From positions 896,714 through 960,713 of the forward strand of contig NAJO01000017.1 of the NCBI GenBank assembly GCA_002077065.1: a DNA stretch of 64,000 bases, given 5' to 3'. Of this stretch, positions 41,769 to 52,723 are shown piece after piece; positions within the stretch are counted from its first letter, which is position 1; every line of letters begins with the position of its first letter. The notes under the pieces were generated by a model. It did not search any database and was not told the origin of the DNA. It saw only the letters and a list, made by a program, of their open reading frames with translations. Position numbers and translations under genes: made by a program. This stretch comes from Cryoendolithus antarcticus (taxonomy: Eukaryota; Ascomycota; Dothideomycetes; Cladosporiales; Cladosporiaceae).

Positions 41769-44700
41769 ATGGAGGCAACTACGCCTAGTGGCTCTAGCAG
41801 TGAAGGAAAGCGGAACAAGAAGAAGTCTGACAACAATGAAAACCTACCTCCCGCAAAGCTTGACCTCAATGCTGCGTCTTCAGCAGACGACGAATCGCAG
41901 AGTCCGCCAGAGCCATTCACTCGTCTTGCAGTAACCTCCGCAGATGCCCAGCAGCGGTTCTTCGCCACACCTGAGATCTCACTCCCGTCAGCTTTGATCA
42001 CGACCACGACCACCATGCCTGACTTGGCACCGCATCCATACGGACATCACTTCGCCACCGTCGCTCATCCACATACATATTCCTACCATCCTACGATTCC
42101 GCGACCAACGCATATCACCGCATATCCTTCACTTCCTGGAGGCGTTCAGCCGCTCTTTCAGCCAACAAACCAGCCTCAGCCATTGCATTCTCTGAGTGTC
42201 TACCATGCGTGCCGCATCTGTCACCGACCAAGATCAGAGAAGTTCCACCTCCAGAACCCTGTAATCCCCGGGACGAAGCCCAGTGCGCCAGACATCTGCC
42301 GGCGATGCCGTGTGAAGCACGTGGTGGAAGTAGAGCAGGTGGTTGAGAGGCAGAACGAGCCCATCAAGCTCGGAGTGGCTTGTTTGGTGCCTAATGAGGA
42401 CTACGTGACGAAGGAGAGAGCAAAGGAGGAGATCGAGCTGACGAAGGAGAGCAGTCGAGCAAGTCGTGCTCGTAGCGAGAAGCTCGAGAAAGAGCAGGAG
42501 ACTTCGCGGTCGCGGGAGAGAATCGTCTACCGGTATGTGTCCGTGCAAGACGCTCCCCCGCCAGCTTCTGCTTCCTCTCCACTGCGCGCAGAGGTGTCGG
42601 TCGAGAACCTCGCGGCTATGAACCTGATGAATGATCAGACTCCGTCAGAGCGGGACCGAAAGCGCACTTCCACGAAACGCTACGTCGTGCGGACCGCCAC
42701 TGCTGAAGCAGAAGAGCCAGCGAGATCTGTCAGCAGAGTACACAGCGTACGACCGTCGCAGATTGATAACATGGAGAGCAAACGAAGTGCTACATCCAAG
42801 GGTGATACCAGATCCGGTGCAGAACCCGACAAGAGCACAACACCAGCGTCGAAGTCTTCCAGCTCCTCGCACACTGCAGTCACGAGCGTGAAGCAGGCAT
42901 TGGCGGCAGAAAGACCGGGACTTGATGCGGCATACCTGCACACCGACACGAACATTCGCAAGATCGCTAGAGATGAGATCGAGCGCTACCGCCAAGCCGA
43001 GCGCCTGATGGCCGCGCACTCAGAGGCGTATGCTCACGGTCGGATGGTGCCTGCTGACCGTACTGTGCCTGTAGATCGACGCATCGAGAAGGTGAGGGAC
43101 TCACCGGGCTCAAAAGCATGGGAGGGGAAGGCTCACTATCGGGTCAAAGTTGATGGGAGGGAAGCGGAAGCGATGACTGTACCGTCAATGCCGCAGCCAG
43201 AGCCTCTGCCCGCCTTTGCCAGGTCTGGCAAATCTTCCGCGAGATCAGAAAAGAAGCGAGACCCTAGCGAGGACTCGAGACTGTGGTACCACGAGCCTCG
43301 AGATGTCACCAAAGACGCCCTGCCCAATGCACGAACTGCTAGCGGCAGGACGGAGGTCACGGAGCGAGGCAGACGGACACTTACTGCCTTTGAGCGGGAC
43401 GCACTAGAGCAGGACGCGTATGATCACGAGCAGAGATCGAGTCGTGCGTTTCACAGATCCTCCATCAGATCTGCGGATCCGCCAGTCAGCGGGCGTGTCA
43501 GGGAGCTCAAGGAAGTGTCGGATCGCGAGACTCGTGGCCAACGTGGCGACACTGAGAGAGCGACTGGCTATAACACGGACGTGCGAAGCACACACAGCTT
43601 ACATGCCCCCTCGCAGCGATCAGACCGTCGGAGTGCAGCAGATTCAGCGGCATCCCAGAAGCGAGAAGGCCCAGACTCACAAAGTGACCATAGATCGGCG
43701 GAGCAGACATCGGCTGCCATAGACATGCCATCGCCGAGACAGTATCTTCGGACTTCCCGGTTACAGGTCCCAGCCACGAGCGATGGTACGTGGTATGCTG
43801 ATCGGGTCAAGGGTGTGATTATTACTCGCTCCCAGGATCACAGACAGCAGCCAGAGGATGACGACAAGACTGCGTGGCCGGCTGATGAGCCTGCTAGGCC
43901 AGCAGCGTCTGAGCGCACATCCACTGTGAATGGTGACTGGGACTGGGAATACACTGAACGCACCGGCCGACCTGCTTCTCGTGCAGCTAGCAGCAGGCCA
44001 TTCGAGGACGCGGAGCCACGCTACACAACAGACACAGAGAGCCTGCTTCGCCGCCAGTCCAAGCCTGCCACTTCGAACCCCTCCACTGTTGGCACAGCGC
44101 GCGAGTTTTCCATCCGCCAAGCACCAGACGCCGATTCCACTCCCACTCCCAGACGTCAAGATCCAGTCCAACAGCCTTCTCGCCACCACAGCGAGCGAGA
44201 ACGCGGACCGTACATGCGTGTCTCCGAAGAGTCGACACATGTACGCTTCGCGAGTAAGGTCGAGTTCTCGCCCACGCCGCCGGGCAGCGACGAGTATCTG
44301 CCGGAGTACCTTAAGAAGTCGCAACATCGTCGTCAAGAGAGGCGAGGAGAAAGAGTAGGTGGGTCGGGCTTAAGTAAGCAGCTTAACGGGTCGGATGAGA
44401 GGGAAAGTGCGGAGGAGCTGTTTGTGGAGTATGAGAGACGACGTGCGAGTAGGGAGGCCACGCCGGAGCCGGAAGATCGGAGAGGGAAGACTGAGAGGAA
44501 GAGGCTGGAGACGGCGTATGATGCGCCACCAAGGAGCAGTGAGGAGCAGCATGCTCCCTCGCTTCGCGGCGGTAGTAATGCCGAGTCGCGAACGGGTCCG
44601 CTCAATGATGATCCAGCGAACGCCGTCAGACATCATCACGACAGCCGTCCAGGATCTGCTGTCGCTTCTTCGCGTGCAGGCTCGCAACGCAGTCGCCGCA

Positions 44701-44888
44701 CTGGTAGCCTCTCTCGCGCCTTAAGTGAGAGCCCCTCCCGTGAGGCTCTGAGAGCTGACTCCAAGGCTGATGTGCGCTGGGATCACGACAAGTTCCATGC
44801 GGAGCTGCGCCGTCATGAGGCGGAGAAGCCGACTTCCAATGCCGCCAACGCCTGGGCCGGGTCTGTGAGAGTCGGGAAGACGGAGTAG
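41769..44888 (+). CDS. large low-complexity protein with a putative zinc-binding Cys cluster
   Basis: Single exon, 1039 aa from the ATG at 41769 (MEATTPSGSSSEGKRNKKK). Near residue 145 are two CxxC pairs (HACRICHRPRS and DICRRCRVKH) about 30 residues apart, which could bind one zinc ion. A charged helical part (KERAKEEIELTKESSRASRA) follows; the rest is a long stretch rich in Ser, Arg, Glu and Asp, likely disordered, with many RS/SR and RxxS sites. The C-terminus (NAWAGSVRVGKTE) overlaps the antisense end of the GT17 fragment. I recognise no described family. It may be nuclear or a scaffold. The continuous 3.1-kb frame makes it a real gene. Confidence 0.7.
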   Translation: MEATTPSGSSSEGKRNKKKSDNNENLPPAKLDLNAASSADDESQSPPEPFTRLAVTSADAQQRFFATPEISLPSALITTTTTMPDLAPHPYGHHFATVAHPHTYSYHPTIPRPTHITAYPSLPGGVQPLFQPTNQPQPLHSLSVYHACRICHRPRSEKFHLQNPVIPGTKPSAPDICRRCRVKHVVEVEQVVERQNEPIKLGVACLVPNEDYVTKERAKEEIELTKESSRASRARSEKLEKEQETSRSRERIVYRYVSVQDAPPPASASSPLRAEVSVENLAAMNLMNDQTPSERDRKRTSTKRYVVRTATAEAEEPARSVSRVHSVRPSQIDNMESKRSATSKGDTRSGAEPDKSTTPASKSSSSSHTAVTSVKQALAAERPGLDAAYLHTDTNIRKIARDEIERYRQAERLMAAHSEAYAHGRMVPADRTVPVDRRIEKVRDSPGSKAWEGKAHYRVKVDGREAEAMTVPSMPQPEPLPAFARSGKSSARSEKKRDPSEDSRLWYHEPRDVTKDALPNARTASGRTEVTERGRRTLTAFERDALEQDAYDHEQRSSRAFHRSSIRSADPPVSGRVRELKEVSDRETRGQRGDTERATGYNTDVRSTHSLHAPSQRSDRRSAADSAASQKREGPDSQSDHRSAEQTSAAIDMPSPRQYLRTSRLQVPATSDGTWYADRVKGVIITRSQDHRQQPEDDDKTAWPADEPARPAASERTSTVNGDWDWEYTERTGRPASRAASSRPFEDAEPRYTTDTESLLRRQSKPATSNPSTVGTAREFSIRQAPDADSTPTPRRQDPVQQPSRHHSERERGPYMRVSEESTHVRFASKVEFSPTPPGSDEYLPEYLKKSQHRRQERRGERVGGSGLSKQLNGSDERESAEELFVEYERRRASREATPEPEDRRGKTERKRLETAYDAPPRSSEEQHAPSLRGGSNAESRTGPLNDDPANAVRHHHDSRPGSAVASSRAGSQRSRRTGSLSRALSESPSREALRADSKADVRWDHDKFHAELRRHEAEKPTSNAANAWAGSVRVGKTE

Positions 44889-45409
44889 AGTAGCGCGTTT
44901 CGCAGATAGTCCTTATGATCCCAGATCCGCGTGCTAGTGATTGGATCTTCGACTACGCGGTAGATGATTCTGTCGTGGAAGGGCTTGAACCTGTCCCAGT
45001 TCTCCTTCAAGACCAAAGGCTTGGGTTGCCCAGAGAACGTCGTTGGACTCTCAATGATGACGAAGTAGTCTACGTAAATCCTGTGCTCGTTGAGTCGAAT
45101 TTCCAGCCAGTCCAGTTCAGTGGAGAACATCACCAGATCATACACTTTCCGGCGAGGCTCATGGACGCTGTTCCAGTGCCGCTTGAGGCCGATGTCCTTG
45201 CACATGTCGGGTAGACTAATGTGCATCATGGCCTCGTTGTGGTCGTTGGTGTCCCATTGCTGGTATTTCTTCGAGGAGGCGGGGGACATGTAGTAGTCTC
45301 GTGTGGGATGGAAAGCTTCACTGAAAGACTGGCTGTAGAGATAGATGCATAGTAATGTGAGAAAGAAGAGGATGGCTATGGCTGCTCTGGTTGGACGCTG
45401 GAGGAGCAT
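44813..45409 (-). pseudogene. GT17 glycosyltransferase, N-terminal part only
   Basis: The 198-aa frame from the ATG at 45409 begins with a type-II membrane anchor (RAAIAILFFLTLLCIYLYS) and then matches the GT17 family (beta-1,4-mannosyl-glycoprotein N-acetylglucosaminyltransferase type): KVYDLVMFSTELDWLEIRL, YFVIIESPTTFSGQPKPL, WDHKDYLRNALLYSVFPTLT. Family members normally continue ~150-200 residues with a DxD-containing catalytic region; here the frame ends right after FPTLTDPAQAL, antisense to the end of the convergent large gene. No continuation is found across the boundary. I interpret it as truncated by a rearrangement; whether it is expressed is unknown. Confidence 0.6.
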
Positions 45410-45815
45410 CTTCACGGTCCGCAGGGTGGCGACCTTATGGGGGTGGCGGCATCACCGCTTTATTCTTCTGGCAGGCTCGCATGCAGCGACGCCGACGCGG
45501 TGAGGTTGATCAGATTCACAGTAGCCTGATCATCGTTTGGCAGCAAGACATCGAGGTCCATGTCGAAGGATCTCGTGCCAAGACACTGACCACGTGGGCA
45601 AGCGTGTCGCAACGATTGAGACGAGCATGGAGACAGCGGGTTAATCTGTGCGCCTGCAAGCATCTTGCATTGTCTTATAGCTGAGTAGTATGTATACACA
45701 TTCGCCCTCTCCATTCCAGGCGCTTGAACAAGCGGAGCCTGGAACACATCACTGTACACCCAGGCCTTCACCCCTACGAAATCAATACAGCCACCATCCC
45801 CCAGCCTCTGAGGCC
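45410..45815. other. intergenic
   Basis: Between the GT17 fragment (-) and the DNM1 stop (-). Short antisense ORFs only; no gene seen. Confidence 0.5.
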
Positions 45816-48293
45816 CTACAGCACCTCCCCAATAATCTTCGCCGCCTCCTTGTAAGTCCCCAACAGCTTCTCGCACTTCTCCCTCTCGCCCTTGATCCCC
45901 TCGTCCTCCTCTAGCAAATCTGCCCACAGCTCCTCTTTGTAGAGCTCGCTTACTAGCCGGTTCTGAACTGCTTCTTTGCTAAAGTTTACTAGCAGGTGCA
46001 TCACGGCTTTGGGCACTTGGTCGGCTATTGATTCGCGGACTATGGCGAAGTAGGAGGAGATTAGGCGTTGGATTAGCTCGGTTTCGAGGGATTCGCGCTC
46101 TGTCAGGGCGGGGTTTGTCTCGTCGTGGGGCTGAGTCATATTAGCTTGCGTGAGGCTGGTAGATAGTCAGGTTTACTCACGAATCCGTTAACATCCTCAT
46201 AATCATCCCCGAATGTCGGCAGCGTCCTCACATCTGGTCGTCGGAAGCTGGCCGCAATGCTGGGCTCGATGTTTTGGCTGACATGTCTGCTTCCAGCCAT
46301 ACTAGCCGCAGTAGCAGGCGGAAGCGGACCAGCTGAGGGACCATGCTCCTTGCCGAAGAAGTAGTTCAGGAAGCTGTCTCTCCCGGCACCGCCTTGCGTA
46401 CCGCCCACGCCATTGGCCTGTCCTATCCTGTATCCATCGCGACCAATCGCAGGCGACATGCTACGTGCTTCCTTCGGTCTGGCGACTGCGCGTACTGGTA
46501 ATGCGCCGGCGTTCTGCTGCGACTCTGGTCCGTCGTCAACGTCATCCTCAGGTGTCTCGGGTCCATGGAAGCCGTTCAACTCTTTCTTCCTCCGCACATC
46601 TCGTTTCCGCTTCTCTGCATCCTGTATCGATTTTCGCTCGCGCTCTTGCTTGTCGTGCATTACTGCTGCCATTGCCGCTGCGGCGCCGAGGAAGTTTGGG
46701 TGATTCGTGTTGATGTACGCTCGTTGTATGGAGATCAGTGATTCGACGTACGAAGATGAGGGACCTAGGCGTTCTCGCAAGAGGTCGGAGACTACTTCGA
46801 TCAGCTTGCCTTGGAGTCGTGGGTATCGTGCAAGTTCGTAGGAGCCACAGGAGTGGCAGATTTTGATCAGCTCTTCGTAGACCAGCTCTACACATCTCTG
46901 ACTGGGAATCTCGAGGAGCTTGATTTGAGGTTTGACAAGAAGGTCAAAGGCGAGTTCGGGGACAAAGAGCGAGGGTCGTGGGCCGGTGGAGTTGCGGATT
47001 GCGGTGCGAATATCGGAGACGGAGAGGTTCTGGGTTGGCTCGATAGACTCGAGACTGTTGCCGAAGACCGAGTTGAAGATGTAGTAGATGCGCGCGCCGC
47101 CACACAGCTCTTTCGTGCTTATCTCTGAGCTGGTACCGTCAATGGAGGAGATGAATGATGTTGCGAATCGCGTCATGAGTTGGAGGATGAGAGAACCACG
47201 GTGCTCTTTGCCAGTGAACTTCACATCGCCATACGATGCAAGTTCTTGCTGTGTCTGACCCATGAGTGTGTTCAGTCGCGCTTTGATGTCGGGCAGGCGC
47301 TCGCGAATGTGGGACATGAGAGTTGTGTTAAGTGTCTTGGCCAGATACTGGGTGCCACATCGAGTCGCCATGTTCCGGTATGCCGGGTGCATGCGGAAGA
47401 ACTCACGCTCCGACGCAAGGGCTGCGGACAGATCTTTGTTGCCTTGTATGTCCTGTTGGGAGCGGTTGACCACGCCAATGAAGCCAAGTTTGAGAGGATA
47501 TACTCGGCCAGAGAGAATATCGAGCGCGTTTGTGCCGTGGTCCATGAGGTCGATCTTGGTGAGCACGCCGATCGTCCGCCTACCCATCGGGTCGACATGA
47601 CGAGCGAGCTTGAGAGCTTCTGAGTTGACAATGTCCACGTTTGCAGGCGAGACTGCGAGGACGATGCTGTTCGGCTTGGCGATGTATTCGGAGATCAAAT
47701 TGCGCGTCTGCTTCTCAATGTCTGTAGGCTGGTCTCCGATTGGCACTTTAGTCAACCCAGGCAGATCCACCAAAGTCAAGCTCAAGACATGCGGCGAATA
47801 GATCTTGAGGTTGATGGGTTGTCTGTTGATCCCCTTGTTGCCACCAGCTATGCGATTCGTCTCATTCTCGATCTCGCTTTTAACCTGTTGGAAGTCATAG
47901 AACTTGCGTCCTGGCATATGGTTGAATTCGGCCCACTCGTCCTGCGCAGCAACTGATGCAGGCGTGTGCGGAACATGCACCTCATCGCCACCTGGTCTAT
48001 CATGGCGCTCGGAAGGGACGTTGATGAGCTGTAGGATGAGAGGTCGCCGTGTGACTATGCCGCTTCCACGGGGGAGGAAGTCGCGGCCGACAATGTTCTC
48101 GAGCACTGATGACTTGCCGGCTGATTGGGATCCTACGACGACCTATAGCTGTTGTCAGTATGGTGCATATAGATGTTGTAGCAGATGCGCGCACAATCTG
48201 AGGCAAGTCCAGCGAATCGTTCCCGATCGTGTTGAAGACCAGGTCCTGGAGCTTGTTGACCACCCCCAGCAGATCTTCCCCAAGTGCTGCCAT
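45816..48293 (-). CDS. DNM1: dynamin-related GTPase DNM1 (mitochondrial/peroxisomal fission)
   Basis: Exons 48293-48195, 48142-46181 and 46130-45816 (introns 52 and 50 nt) give 791 aa. GTPase motifs: G1 GSQSAGKSS, G2 region RGSGIVTRRPL, G3 DLPGLTKV, G4 TKIDLMDHG. The middle/stalk domain follows, then a low-complexity insert (PETPEDDVDDGPESQQ, to GRDSFLNYFFGKEHG) where classical dynamins have a PH domain, and the GED in the last exon (IQRLISSYFAIVRESIADQ, WADLLEEDE). The N-terminus MAALGEDLLGVVNKLQDLVF and the insert fit Dnm1/DRP1 rather than Vps1. It polymerises around mitochondria and peroxisomes and constricts them. The last acceptor (46131) is nine bases after a CTAAT branch site. Confidence 0.93.
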
Positions 48294-49333
48294 GTCTGCG
48301 CGGCGTTCACTTGGACGGCACCTCTACTCTTCCGCGGTCTCGATGCAGGCTACCGTCTGTCTTGCTATACAAAGCCTCTAGCGAATACAAGGCAGACCCC
48401 CTCCCCTCCCTTCAACAGTGTCGCGTCCAGCTCTCCAGCGTTCGGGTATTGATAAGTTCGGCACGGGATGAGTGCTATAGAGATGGCAATGATGATGATG
48501 TCGGCAATGGTCACGTTGTGCTGCAGCAACGAGCCAGTTCAGCCAGCGCAACCAGCAGACCGCAGTGTTGTCCAACTCCCAAACAGACTTCACCACGGTC
48601 GTCGGCTGTTTCGGCGGTCGAGGCCGAGAATGAACGCCTCGCAACGTGCCGATGATGAGCATTGTAGAATGCATTCGTGGCTGTGGTCTGGAACTCCTGG
48701 ATCGTCGCGTACACAGGGACACTTCTGCAGATGCTTTACACTACAGTACCCAGTTCCTCAACCTCGCCTTGTTCTCGCGCATGCACGTCTCGGTGACGGG
48801 CGCAGTCGCGTGCTTGACCACGGCTGGACTACTGCAAGGGCGGCGCATGTAGTCAATCCAGCTACATATTCCTTTCCTGTCACTCCCAACATCACCCGAA
48901 GTCTCTCCTATCTTCACTGCGATACACTGTTGTTACAGTCACACAGGATGCTTATCAGTGCCCTTGGCGATTGCTGACTATGACTTTCCGAGGGAATGCC
49001 AGTCAGGCCATGTGGTATCACGAGGTGCACAACAGATAAGGCCGACACTGCTCCCGTTCATTCTTTGACCGTCTCTCTGTTTGCTTCGACCTCAGTTCAC
49101 CACATCTTCGCCTCGCTCGCCCTTGCATACAAAGCTTAAACATCCACGCCAGCGCTGCCTCTCCCGCACTCTACCAAATTCCCCAACAAGAGAGGGGCAC
49201 GCGACACGCACACTGACAACCGCTCAACAACACCCCCACTTTCTCTCATTCTCATCATAGCGAAGACGCGCACGTAACAAACTTCCCACGAGACCTCACC
49301 GACCTCAACACCGCCCACAGCATCCACGCCTGA
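48294..49333. other. divergent intergenic region
   Basis: A 1-kb gap between DNM1 (-) and the isochorismatase gene (+). Several ORFs of 60-180 codons overlap in all frames, without domains or splice patterns. I see no gene. The right end is CA/CT-rich, as in 5' leaders. Confidence 0.5.
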
Positions 49334-50539
49334 ATGGCTCCGTCTGCAACGGAGATCGAACACATCAACCACGTAATCCTGCAGGAAATAGACCTCAATG
49401 TCGAGCACGATGCCGATGACCACGTCGCCTTCGGTACTGACCAAGTCCTCCAACCTCACCCTGCGCTTCCCGCAACCCTCCGGCCACGCGTACTGACTAG
49501 CTCTCACAGGCGGCGACGACCAGTGGTTCTACAGCGACAAGACGAAGCAGTTTGACCTCTCCCGTGGCAGTGAGAAGAAGCTGGTTTTGAATGCTGACGA
49601 TGGGATTCGCAATCACCGTGGGATCTTGATCGATCCGGCGAGCACAATGCTCATTATTATCGATATGCAGAATTATTTCGTCCACCCTTGCATTCGCGAC
49701 CACAGCGAGGGCATCAAGACCGTCGAACCCCTCCTCCGAGTACTGGCCAAGTGCCGCGAAGAGAGTGTGCAAGTCTGCTGGCTCAACTGGGGAATCGACG
49801 ATCAGGATCTCAAGGTCATGCCTCCGGCCGTTACTCGCGGCTTCAATAAGGCTATGGCACATGAGAGAGGCGGAGGGTGGCATGTGGGACTGGGGAAGCC
49901 CTTGCCGGATGATCAGGTGCCCGAGGCGCATCGTGGTGAGAGGTGTCTGTTCAAGGGGACGTGGAACGCGGATATCTACGAGCCGTTCAAGGAGCACATG
50001 ACGGAGGGGGACTTGAGGTTCGACAAAGCAAGGATGAGTGGACTGTGGAGCCCGGAGCTGCCGATGCACAAGTGGCTGAGGGCGAGCAAGATGAAGACGC
50101 TGCTGTTCGCAGGTGAGTCGGCTTGCTGGAGTATTCGAGGATAGCTCGTCGCTGACAACACACAGGCGTCAACACCGACCAATGCCTCCTCGGCACCCTC
50201 ACAGACGCCTACTCCTGGGGCTGGGACTGCATCTTACTGGGCGATTGTGCCGCGACCATGACCGGACTGGGCGCAAAAGAGGTCTGCGATTACAACATCG
50301 CGACCAACATGGGCTTTGTCACGGACTCGGACATCTTCTGCGGGGCCGAGAGCATCCTTAAGGCGAAGAAAGTGGCGAAGGATCCGGAGCAGCTTGCTAC
50401 ACCGCCGGAGAGCGCGGGATGGAGGCCAGTGGATGGGCTGGAGGACGAGGAGATGAGTGATGATGAGTTCGTGGACTGCACGCCAGATGAAGTCGAGATG
50501 AATGGCGATGAGGACAAGGAGAACAAGAAGATGACTTAA
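49334..50539 (+). CDS. isochorismatase-like cysteine hydrolase
   Basis: Exons 49334-49433, 49510-50112 and 50166-50539 (introns 76 and 53 nt) give 358 aa. Catalytic-triad segments of the family are visible: the Asp in MLIIIDMQNYFVHP, the downstream Lys region (RFDKARMSGLW) and the Cys in GVNTDQCLLGTLTDAYSWGW. The spliced N-terminus joins DDHVAFG to GDDQWFYSD. An acidic C-terminal tail (MSDDEFVDCTPDEVEMNGDE) is extra to the core fold. The family hydrolyses isochorismate, nicotinamide, N-carbamoyl compounds or similar; the substrate cannot be told here. No targeting signal is visible. Confidence 0.85.
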
Positions 50540-50985
50540 GAGCTAGGACACTGGTTTGAGCATCACGATTGCTACTCTGCACAGCGAGCGAGCAAGCGAG
50601 GCGTCTAGGACATGGCGTTCTATCTGATTATGATACCCTGCAGCATGTTATATACGAGGCCATGCTGGCGGCGGACCACTTTTTGGGGGTTGCAAGAGGG
50701 GATGCGGAATTGATGTTGCGTGTTTGCTTACATTACTGATAGTCATGATAGTAGAAAATAGAAGAATGGGATACAAATCCCGCTGAACTATCCGCGCATT
50801 TCCGAATTGGTTGTATATCGATACGTTGGAGAGCTGCAGCGCTCGACAGCAATCTAGTGGGGCTCGCAGGAGAGCACGCGAGCTCTTCCATTGCCGACCT
50901 TCGGTCTTCGACTCCCTAAAGTCCATGGGCCACGGAGCGATCACAATGAACGAATGAGTCGACTTCTGGTTCGGGCACAGTCACA
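50540..50985. other. intergenic
   Basis: Between two plus-strand genes; no gene seen. It holds the isochorismatase 3' region and the PEBP promoter. Confidence 0.5.
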
Positions 50986-51800
50986 ATGCGCTTCACCGAG
51001 TGCTCTCTGCTCGCCACTGTCTTCGGTATCGTTGTCTCGGCGGCACAGATGCACCCCGAACAAAGCCCACTGAACCGTGACCACGGAAAGGCTGATTTGA
51101 TCGATATGTGAGTGCTCGAAACTCTTCCACGGACACTAGCCTTGCTCATGCAACGCAGTCTGACGAAAGCTGGCATCATCCCCGACGTTCTTGACCCGTT
51201 CGTCCCCAATCTCACGCTCAGCATCTTCTGGGAGAACGCCACGGCTGAAGTAGGGAACCTTGTCTCGGTCTCCGATGTCCAAAACCCGCCGGACGTGCAG
51301 TTCATCGACTTCGCTCCGGCCTCCCTCCGGTCATCGAAGAAGCACGCAAAACATCCACAACTCACGCTCTCTCTCACCGACCCTGATGCACCTTCGCGCG
51401 AGAATCCAAAGTGGAGTCAAGTGTGCCATTGGCTAGCTACTAACATCCAGCTCACCAATCCCGACTCATCACTCTCATCGGGGTTCAGCAAAGATGTAGT
51501 CGACATCATGCCTTACAAGCCTCCTGGTCCGCCGCCTACGACTGGAAAGCATAGGTATGTCTTTGTTGCGCTCACTCCTAAGAACGGGACGACGAAGGCG
51601 CTGCATTTGAGTAAGCCGAAGGGGAGACGGCACTGGGGTTTTGAGGGTGAGAGGACGGGTTTGAGGGAGTGGGCTGAGAGTATGGGGTTGGAGGTCGTTG
51701 GTGAGCTTACTGTTTTCGAGGAAAGGGCAAGCGGGGAGAAAGAGGCTGACTTGACTTGACAGGAGCGAATTTCGTGTACGCTGAGAATGAAAAGCAGTAG
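50986..51800 (+). CDS. secreted phosphatidylethanolamine-binding protein (PEBP) family
   Basis: Exons 50986-51107, 51159-51700 and 51763-51800 give 233 aa. A signal peptide (MRFTECSLLATVFGIVVSAA) precedes the PEBP fold: TLSLTDPDAPSRENP (ligand-site DPDxP), VCHWLATNI, and PYKPPGPPPTTGKHRYVFVA. The last exon adds ANFVYAENEKQ, the usual end of the fold. Fungal relatives include the carboxypeptidase Y inhibitor Tfs1 and secreted PEBP proteins. Function is unknown beyond binding anionic or phospholipid-type ligands. The donor and acceptor of intron 2 were fixed by GANFVYAEN. Confidence 0.86.
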
Positions 51801-52723
51801 GCGCTCTCGCCGCGTAGGGCGACTCTGACCGACATTATCATGCCAGGACCGAAGCATGACGCTCTCTACGAGTCTCGATCGAGTCGTTAGGCGGAGTGAT
51901 TGGCGAGAGTGGGTAGACTCCTTGTCTCCGAGATGAGTCACTCGGCTAGTTGCATGTAACACAGAGCAGCACTACAGCAAACCAGCGGATCGCTACAAAT
52001 CAGGGTTGATGCTGCACTCATTGCAGTAGCCGCACTCCCATTGTATGGCACTCTGTGGCAAGGCGCGCGGAGTATTCATTGCAGCAGGCTGGTCATGTGA
52101 AAGATTTGATCGAGATTATTATAAGATACATTTGGTTTGCAGCGCGCATAAGGTATGTGGAAGGTATCTTGCCAGATTAGTCATGCACCTCAGACGAGCT
52201 TTGCCGCGTCGTGACTTGTTGGACTTCACTACTTGACATGTGTCCTCCACTCTCAATTCATTAGTGTTACCTTCATGCCGTTCCATCTGGATCGGCTGCT
52301 TCCAGACCCTCCTTTACTTCCACCTCCTAGTGCGCTGCCAATGGCAAAGTTTCTGTTTGAGGCTGAGCTCCGGCACGTCCTGGCGATTGGCCGCGTGCGT
52401 CGAAGGATCTGGTGGCTGCGGTCATTTGAACACCACAGGAAGGGTGTGCTTTTTGATCCTACGCGTATCTCAAGCTATCATGTAGCCTTGCCAGGACCTG
52501 GCTTGCCATGAGAATCATGTTCATCATGCTTTCCTCATCCGACTCTGGTCACAGCTCAGGCAAGCACCGCTCGTGTAGCAACTTCTCTTTTCCTCGTTTT
52601 GTCTTCTTGTCGCGGGCAAGCACTGGTGCCGAGTAACATCTCGTTCTTATTGCGCGACAGTAGTGTCCAGTCTTTTCCATCATCCAGTCCCATCACGCCG
52701 GCAAGGCATCACTATCGCGCAAC
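51801..52723. other. intergenic
   Basis: About 0.9 kb before the ABC transporter. ORFs of 60-150 codons overlap without features; no gene seen. Confidence 0.5.

Noticed and set aside
48468..48977. 169-codon ORF upstream of DNM1
   Set aside because: Overlaps DNM1's upstream region, lacks any domain, and competes with equally long antisense frames.
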